Positions 57,301-64,000 of a stretch of 64,000 bases of DNA are shown here, in pieces. Made by a program: the position numbers and the translations under genes. The DNA comes from Muricea muricata (Eukaryota; Cnidaria; Anthozoa; Malacalcyonacea; Plexauridae), in assembly GCA_963855995.1 (NCBI GenBank), contig OY979716.1, positions 29,586,421 through 29,650,420 on the forward strand, in the 5' to 3' direction. The notes under the pieces were generated by a model, which saw only the letters and a list, made by a program, of their open reading frames with translations, did no database searches and had not been told where the DNA came from. The first letter of the stretch is position 1, and the number at the start of each line of letters is the position of its first letter.

Positions 57301-58662
57301 GTTCGGTCATTCGTGTTGGTCTTTTCAGCCAATCGGTTTGGTGATACAGTGGACGTGATTGAAAAAACTTGTTTCTATTACCCTGTTTGTTTTTTTCACG
57401 GGGTTTCTGGCTTTCTTTTCATCCAATTCATTGATGGGGCACGTAGAGTAATGCATGTGAAAATGGTTTGACGTTGGTTGTGCTCCCGGGTAGGGAGCTT
57501 ATCAACATTACTTGGTGTGCTTATATTTGGCTCATCTAGACATCCATGATTTGTATATTGAGGGGACTTGGAGGTATCGTCATGTATCTTTGGTTGAACC
57601 ATTTGACTTGATGTTTCACAGTTAACGAGATTTAGATAATTTCTCCATTCTGCATATTTATATGGGCCTGGGGGTAAAGGGGCTGCTGACGTCGACTGCT
57701 TTTACTTACGCCCATAATACAAGAATCCTGACAGCAATTTCCTAGAAGTACACATTCTGATGTAATTGATGATTCATCATGTTTCGATTGCTATTGCTTT
57801 TTAAACATATCATGTGGGATGCACTCCAATGGAGTTAATGATTCATCACAGCACTTCGGACAGTCATTGTCTTTAGTATTTGCATGTGTGTTAAGATTAA
57901 GATGCAAATGCTCACAAGAGCTTCCAGTGCACTTAAATTCTGGTGTAATTGACGATTTATCACACTTTGAACTGGCATTGTTTTTAGATAAGTTGTTTGC
58001 TTTAACAATAAGAGGTAAATTATTCCACTCAAAATTAGCAAGGGGCAAAAGGAAGTCAATAATCAATTGTAGTGTTGTAGTACTGCTTTTTATGTCCTCA
58101 AGATCGTTCAGTATTTGATATGTGAGCACTGCTTTTGTAATTCCTCGATAGCACTTGAATTGCGATTAACTTTTTCTCTCAAATTTGCTACTTCAATTGT
58201 TGCCTGAGTGTTGAATACAAGATCCCTACCATTACACTGTCCAGGTGGCTTCTATTGTCGTCTTCGGTCGCCATGTTATCAACAGAAGGTATGTTTGCTA
58301 TCAAAACATTGCAGAGTTGTAGCTTTATTTTGTCAGCTTCATTACCACTACATTTTCTTTTTATTTTTCCACCAAGTTATTGTAGTGCTGCCATCACTAT
58401 AGGTTTTCCTTTCTCCACCAGGGGATCGCCAAGTACCTTTAATCGATGTATATAGTTCAAACAATTCTTTAAAGGATTCCAAATCTCCCGTCCAGGATAG
58501 TTTCAAATCGCTGGTCATGATCAAACAATCAATCACTTCACCAGCACTTATTTGTATAAAAATTTTTTTGATTTATCAAGTTAAAATAGTTAAAAATCGA
58601 ACAAAGAATTTAAAATTTTACACAGCTTAAAAACTGGCGACCGCCATCTTGCACTGCTTCCA
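54350..58662 (-). mobile_element. LINE (CR1/L2-like) with preserved 5' end, ORF1 and EN-RT region, broken
   Basis: Read on the minus strand. The 5' end near 58,662 is GCAGTGCAAGATGGCGGTCGCC. ORF1 (from 58,518 to about 57,791) starts MTSDLKLSWTGDLESFKEL, with TWRSPGGERKTYSDG and a Cys/His-rich end. ORF2 shows endonuclease (EFIAVTEPWLND, MGDFNNLNISD, GLSDHCIIKWV), the pre-RT linker, and RT blocks (NPKKWWTHINQMSG, LKVSKSNGPDNIPNSIIR, FPDIWKDALITPIPK, PKQFGCLKGSSTTFNLID, ICFIDFKKAFHRIDHSIL, GVPQGTRLGP, YVDDVTLSEI). The YVDD motif and C-terminal LEYACSVWH are present. At least six frame breaks split it. Because LINEs usually lose their 5' ends, this is a full-length insertion. Confidence 0.85.
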
Positions 58663-58679
58663 TATATATATACAGTCCA

Positions 58680-60240
58680 AAAATGGTTATCTTGTAATTC
58701 TATATGATTAATAATTAGGGTAGGGTATCACATCACAAGACTGATTGTTATAGTTAATACAATCTGCATGAAATGAAATATGAGCACTTGGTATGGTGTG
58801 GTCGTAGAGAAAAGTTGTAACTTCAACACACGCTGTAAATGCAATGAATGAACTAAAATAAATCGATAGAATACAGTCCCTTGAATGTTAAATTGTCTGT
58901 GAACCAGTGTGGTGGAGATCTCGTTAGGTTCCGCAACAAAGGCGATCTACTTGATCAGAACTTGTCAATTCATCTTCGCTCGGAGTATTGATTGCGGCTT
59001 CAGGACATATAAATGTTTGTGAACAAATTTCGAACCAAAACATCTTGTCCACAAACAATGCACTTTTTGATTTTGCAAGGAGTGCCCCCAGACAAAGGTG
59101 TTGTGGACAGATCTTTTAAAATTGGCCTCAAATATGTATGTGAAAGACCATAGACAATCAAGAATGCTCAAGTTTCAACAGTTGTGGCTACACAAGTCAT
59201 TAACTCAAAACTGCCACAATCTTTTAGTTTTGAAAATCCAATTGTTTGGCTGGTCTCGCTGTTTACTTCAGATGATGTGATAGTTTCTAGAACCGCTTTC
59301 TCATCGCTGTCGATCTTGAATTTGATTTTCGTAATTCCAAGGCAAGCTTGCTGCAAAACTTGCTTTTTTGTAGCTGTGGGAACCTTAGCGGCAAGACTAT
59401 CTGCTAGTAGGCTGAGACTGGTGTGCTTTGGAATCTCTTGAGTTAAAGAAGAGCGCTTGTTCCCTTAATAAAGCAAGGGACCATGAGACTTGTAATACTG
59501 AAGAGCTTCATTGTCGACCCTCGACAAGTTGTGGTGCAGAATCTGGGCCAGTGCCACAAAGCTTGCTACAAAGCTGGCGAAAGCGTGCTCTGTCGCCGAT
59601 TGTTGCCACACCTAAATGAATTAATTGTTATCGCTCAGCCTTGAAGCGTTCAACAGCAGCCCGTAGGCCTAATTCATTTAATATTTAGTCTAGTGCAGGA
59701 ACATCACTGGCAGCCATGTTTGGATTTGTTCTGCCTGTGCTTTCACTTTTGAAGGACCAAATTTTCTTTCAAAAACAAGGGTGCACCAAGCGTGTTTATT
59801 ACAATATCTCATGTATTTCATTTCAATGGGATCATGTAACAAATTTTTAGCAGCACAAAATGCAAGCATGAAGAAAGCACCGCATAATGAAGAAAGCACC
59901 AAAATTTAATTTAAAGACATTCGGAGCACGCAGCATATAATAAAGTAGGAACTGAATATAATGCAGCAAATACTGAGTATAGTGCAGTAAGCACTGCATA
60001 TAATTATATAAGCACCACATAAACATTGGCATTCAATACCAATTGTATAAAATTGCACAGAAAACACACAAGGCCTAATTTCGTTTCATAAATACTTTAT
60101 GATCAATTCCAAATAATCCACCTCTAGCAACAGATTGTTCAGATTGTAATCCACTTTAAGATTTTTCGAAATGGAACAGTTAACCTGATTTAACAAATAC
60201 TTGATAAGACTGATAATATGTTGCTTTTTAATCTTTTTAT
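58680..60240. other. Unassigned stretch with weak coding traces
   Basis: On the minus strand 59,100-59,440 reads VPTATKKQVLQQACLGITK and CKIKKCIVCGQDVLVRNLF in one frame. It resembles the C-terminus of some transposon-encoded proteins, but I cannot name the family, and overlapping plus-strand ORFs are equally long. From 59,880 to 60,030 short ATAATGCAG/AAGCAC motifs recur. No firm gene. Confidence 0.3.
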
Positions 60241-60242
60241 TT

Positions 60243-62448
60243 AGCTCCCCCTCTCAAATAACCCCCTCCCTCTCTAATAAGCTCTCTTTTGAGTGAAAAA
60301 TGAAATAAGCCCCCCTTTCTAATAAGCCACCCCCCTAAATATAGACTCCAAAACACGTAAAGTAATTTGTTAATTTTTGGTTCCACAACTGCAAGTTTCG
60401 TACGTGGAAGGTCCCGCCATTGTAGTTCCTTGTGGAGGATGTCTATAAGTTTTTTGCTAGTTGAAAAAAGCGGAGTATCGTTCCGGAACTATGAGCCCAT
60501 CTACATGAAACCGTGCTCCCGTTGGTGAGAATTGTAAGCACCCATCACTCTCCAAAAATGTGTACAACAAAAACGATACTTCAATCCGTAAATGTCCAAC
60601 TAATTATTTCTGCATGGGCCGAGAACTACCTGCGCACGATATCGATTTACAAATTCCAATTGCATAGTCATCGTAAATCTTTGCTTCTTGCCTTGTGTCA
60701 CTCTTGCATTCGAGCTTTTCTCCTATCCCAGGCTTCCAAACTCTCTTGTAAATATACTGACCACGAGCAACAGTTTCGAATTCCCAACAGTGCAATTTGA
60801 CAAAAGATATTCCTTGAAACTCTTGCCATCCAGTTTACTGGTTTAAAACAACAAAAAATACGCCAGAAGACCAATGGACCACTCGCTGTTTTTCATATCA
60901 AACTCTCTCCCTAATAGATGGGACATTTGCTCAAACTCAGACCCAATCTCTATTGCACTGCACCATGTGCGGTCAAAACAAATATGGCATCTAGACCAAG
61001 GCATGTATTGAAAAAACCTCAACGCTTAATTGATGAGTTTGCCAATGTGAAAGATTTTTTCTGCTTTAAATGTAGCAAAAAACAGAAATTGGATAAAAAA
61101 CTATACGAAATCGAAGTTAAGGAAGTTGATCGTAACAATAAAGGTGTGTGAATACATTACAAAGGATATGATTCACGTTTTGATTAATGGCGAGACTATT
61201 GCAATGATGGGGAATACTTACCTTTTGTTCGGCAAGAGAAGCCACATGTCGTGACGAATTATTCCATTCAAGACAGAGCAAGTCATTTTATTGACTTGCT
61301 ATATCGAGGTCTTAAAAGAAGTTGGTCTTGTGAGAGAAAGGGGATGATCCTGATGTGGGGGTTGAAGTGGATATTCAGGCGGATATATTTAACCAATGTA
61401 GTAGAAGGTGTGTGGGAACGAGGGAAGATAATACATCCAAGCAGCAGACGTGAGTTGGAATAAACCCATGAAGGAGTATTTAGAGAAATGTATGACCTTT
61501 GGCTGGCAGAGAATGAACATGAATTGACCATACATGGCCATATGAAGCCAGTACCAAGTTTGCGCACTTCTAGCCTTGACGGTTCAGAAGACAATGAAAT
61601 AATCTGTATGAAGCACGGCCCATGTGAAAGCTTGTCGACTAAACTACGAGCATCAGATTTGAATCAAGAAGTAGATTCTTTTGAAACTATCACTGAAGAA
61701 GACATAGGGATGGAAGACGTGCCTCATCTTTTAGTAGATGAGGACTGGGATGAAGACGATGTTGATGAGTTAATAGTTAACATTTAAGTGTAACTTTCAA
61801 TTTGTAGTCGTATATTGTTGTATCATATATTGTTAATATAAATGTTGTTGTATGATATATATAGTCAGGGAGGCAGAGGTAATTTTACCTTCTCGAGGGA
61901 CAAATCAATTTTGCTCTTAAATTGTCCATTGGATGCCTAATATCACAATTCTGAATGTTGTTTGGCCCGATTTATCTTGTGGGCTTCGGTCAACATGTTT
62001 TTCTTCAGTCTTATTATAAAACTATTATGTGGTCAAAAATAGTAAACTTTCAGATTCGTTCATTTGAAAAATAACTTGTATCATAAGAAAGCTTATAAAA
62101 AACAACATATAAGACATCACTACGGGCACCCTTGTTTTTCAAGCCTTTTTGAGTTATTGCCGCTTCAAAATGGGAAAGTGTCCTAAAATGGCGCTAATTT
62201 CCTGGGCACTAGTCAGAAAATAAGTTTTCAAACGCTCATAACTCAACAAAAATGTGAAAAATAAAAGTAACCATAATAATGTGTTATATGTAATTTTTTG
62301 TTACCTTTTTGATAATGTTAGTGGTTTTTCCCAGAAATAAACCTGAAATTTTAAGTCCCCCTCAATTATAAGCCCCCCCTGAATTATAAGCCCCCCCTCA
62401 AAAGGTCCTGAAATGAATTAGCCCCTGGGGGGGGGGGGCTAAATAGAG
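60243..62448. repeat. Region bounded by C-rich ATTTAGCYCCCC repeats
   Basis: TATTTAGCTCCCCCTCTC at the left and GGGGGGCTAAATAGAGAG at the right are inverted. Internal TAATAAGCCCCCC motifs occur on the same strand near both ends. It may be one element about 2.2 kb long, but mixed orientation of the inner motifs leaves doubt. Confidence 0.4.
60918..61787 (+). pseudogene. Unrecognised ORF remnants between the C-rich repeats
   Basis: Successive plus-strand frames read RHVLKKPQRLIDEFANVKDF with FFCFKCSKKQKLDKKLYEIE, then HFIDLLYRGLKRSWSCERKG, then an acidic end (EDIGMEDVPHLLVDEDWDED). They look like one protein broken by frame changes, with a C-x2-C pair near the start and an acidic tail. I do not recognise the family. 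Confidence 0.35.
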
Positions 62449-62450
62449 AG
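61864..62450 (+). mobile_element. Terminus of a second copy of the GTCAGGGAGGCAGAGG element
   Basis: TA followed by GTCAGGGAGGCAGAGGTAA, TTTTACCTTCTCGAGGGAC and GAATGTTGTTTGGCCCGATT matches the left arm at 18,549-18,670. No matching opposite end was found, so its right limit here is arbitrary. It lies within the C-rich-bounded region. Confidence 0.65.
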
Positions 62451-63250
62451 AATATGGTAAATGTTAGTTGAAAGTGCACAAGTAACTTCTTTATGTTTGT
62501 ATAATTGTCAAAACATTAGGAACTGTCGTAAGTGGTGCAAGCTGTTGCGATTTTGATTTTTAAAATTTAAACAACATGATTATGCAGTTGTTTTTGTTGT
62601 AATGTCCAGAACTCGTAAAATTAATAAATTAAAATTAAATTAAATTAAAAATCCCTTTAGGATTGATCAAGATAAATTTATTATGGTAAGGATTTATTAT
62701 AAAAATTTAAGGAATCATTACCACATAATCTAGGGAATTTTTGTAACCATGGCAACGAGAGGGTTTTGAGTTTTGAGTTTTCACATTTTTGTGTTTTACA
62801 AAGTGACAAGAACAAGTTGACAAAATTTATTAGTAAAAGAGAATAGACCAATTGCAAAACTTAGAAACCGCGCCTTCTTGCGACATGGAAACGAGGCTTG
62901 TTATGCAAAAGCACTATTTTTCTTGTTTACTTTTTCCGAATTTAAGAACGTGAGTCGCTTGGTTTTACAGCATTTTTGGCTCGTTTTTTGCAAGTTTTCA
63001 GATATTTTTTTCTTAGTTGGGTAAATCGTTATAATTGTTATCAGAATGGAAAGTTTTGTTTAACGCGTGTCGGTTTTTTTCTGGACTGTCAAAAAAAGTG
63101 GACTCTCAAATTTCAGTGTTTTATCTGTGCAACGCCACCCATAATGCATGCAGATGTGCATCCACTATGATTTTAAGCGCAAAATGCTCAAAACGTCTAA
63201 CAATGCACGCAAAATGCACAAATTTTTTGGGTCACTTGCCAATTTAAATA
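62450..63250. other. No supported gene
   Basis: AT-rich, with a (TTAAA)-rich run near 62,620-62,650. Confidence 0.5.
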
Positions 63251-64000
63251 ATGCTTATTAGCATTACCATCAAGAGCAGGAAATGCTTAAATGCTGTGTC
63301 TCATAGAATATAAACCAGATGTTATTTCGGCCAAATAGTATATAGTTATACCAAAATAAACCATTCTCGAACCCCGAGAGAAAAGCTATCCAGAACCTAT
63401 GGCTAGTTGTGTTAGTTGTGGCTATCAAAATGATGGTAGTAAACAACGCCAATTTAATAAGCATAAACACCCATTTTAGCATCTAAATACAGTAATTCTG
63501 TAAACTGTTTACCTGTAAGTGAAACGAATTTGAGCTAGTTTTATGATATTGGAAACAATGAGAATCATAAAACGTTCAAATTGTAAACTATCCTGCTGTC
63601 GATGCCACGGCTGTGACGGCTCTATGATATTCTATCAACAGAGCTAACAGTTCTAAATTTCGACTTGTAAGCTGCGGCACGATCCGATTGTCTTCAGAAA
63701 TGCATGCAAAATGTGCAAAATGGCAGTAAATTAATTCAAAATGCTCATTACGGTTGAAAATGCACGCATTTGTTATATTAATATAAAAGCCACGATGAGA
63801 GCATAAATATATGACTAACTTAAGCATCATGTTACTTTGGTCAAATAATATATAGTTATATATACATATACAAACATCAGCTATTCTTAAATCCTGAGAA
63901 AAAACTATTTCGAACTTATGGCTTTTAGAATCAACAAGTTCTATGGCTATATCAACATGAAATTAATAGGCATAAACGAGTGCCCTTTTAATTATAGCCT
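63250..64000. repeat. Diverged direct duplication, about 230 bp per copy
   Basis: 63,290-63,480 (TCGGCCAAATAGTATATAGTT, CCATTCTCGAACCCCGAGAG, GCATAAACACCCATTTTAGC) is echoed by 63,810-64,000 (TTGGTCAAATAATATATAGTT, GCTATTCTTAAATCCTGAGA, GCATAAACGAGTGCCCTTTT), with an ATGCACGCAAAATG motif between. The second copy reaches the window end. Confidence 0.6.

Noticed and set aside
59184-59619. Host gene on either strand at 59 kb
   Set aside because: Opposite ORFs of equal length, stops between segments and no recognisable domain.
1-64000. tRNA, rRNA and CRISPR arrays
   Set aside because: No cloverleaf with A/B boxes, no rRNA-like conserved stretch and no regular spacer-repeat array was found by eye.

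Overview
Eukaryotic, AT-rich, intron-containing DNA that is mostly a nest of mobile elements. The element mix (AcademH with a RecQ-like helicase, an IS3EU-like integrase element with a HECT gene, P/THAP9, hAT and Tc1 elements, LINEs with SGNH and EN domains) and a BEN-domain gene of the type expanded in cnidarians suggest a cnidarian (coral, anemone or hydrozoan); a sponge is the main alternative. This is inference from remembered protein families, with no database search.

Layout. 1-1,017: end of a hAT element. 1,062-5,640: decayed multi-exon gene of an unnamed family, split by a hAT element (2,576-5,550). 6.1-6.45 kb: start of a minus-strand gene. 9.6-26.2 kb, minus strand: a predicted gene made of symmetric micro-exons (21-54 nt, all in one phase), some on tandemly repeated intron units, one carrying a CCHC-like knuckle. 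In its long intron lie a BEN-domain gene (11.7-13.8 kb, +) and an intron-bearing DD34E Tc1 transposase (15.8-17.3 kb, -). A long-TIR element (18,549-24,887) sits in another of its introns and itself contains a hAT-like element with a 10-bp target duplication (20,891-24,852), which contains a hAT MITE (21,495-21,697).

28.4-32.7 kb: degenerate P/THAP9 element. 33.4-43.9 kb: an apparently intact AcademH element, with convergent helicase (+) and four-exon transposase (-) genes, long TIRs, and a fold-back element in its left TIR. 43.98-50.99 kb: a LINE fragment cut open by a 5.0-kb IS3EU-like element (44,561-49,605, 6-bp target duplication) that encodes an integrase-type transposase and a HECT/CUE protein. 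51.0-53.6 kb: LTR retrotransposon fossil. 54.35-58.66 kb: a LINE with its 5' end preserved. 58.7-64 kb: weak ORFs, C-rich repeats, another terminus of the 18.5-kb element family, and a direct duplication.

Only the AcademH genes, the Tc1 gene, the BEN gene and the micro-exon chain read open over their recognisable length. The rest are damaged. Exon boundaries were read by eye from AG/GT sites and reading phase; none is supported by transcripts.
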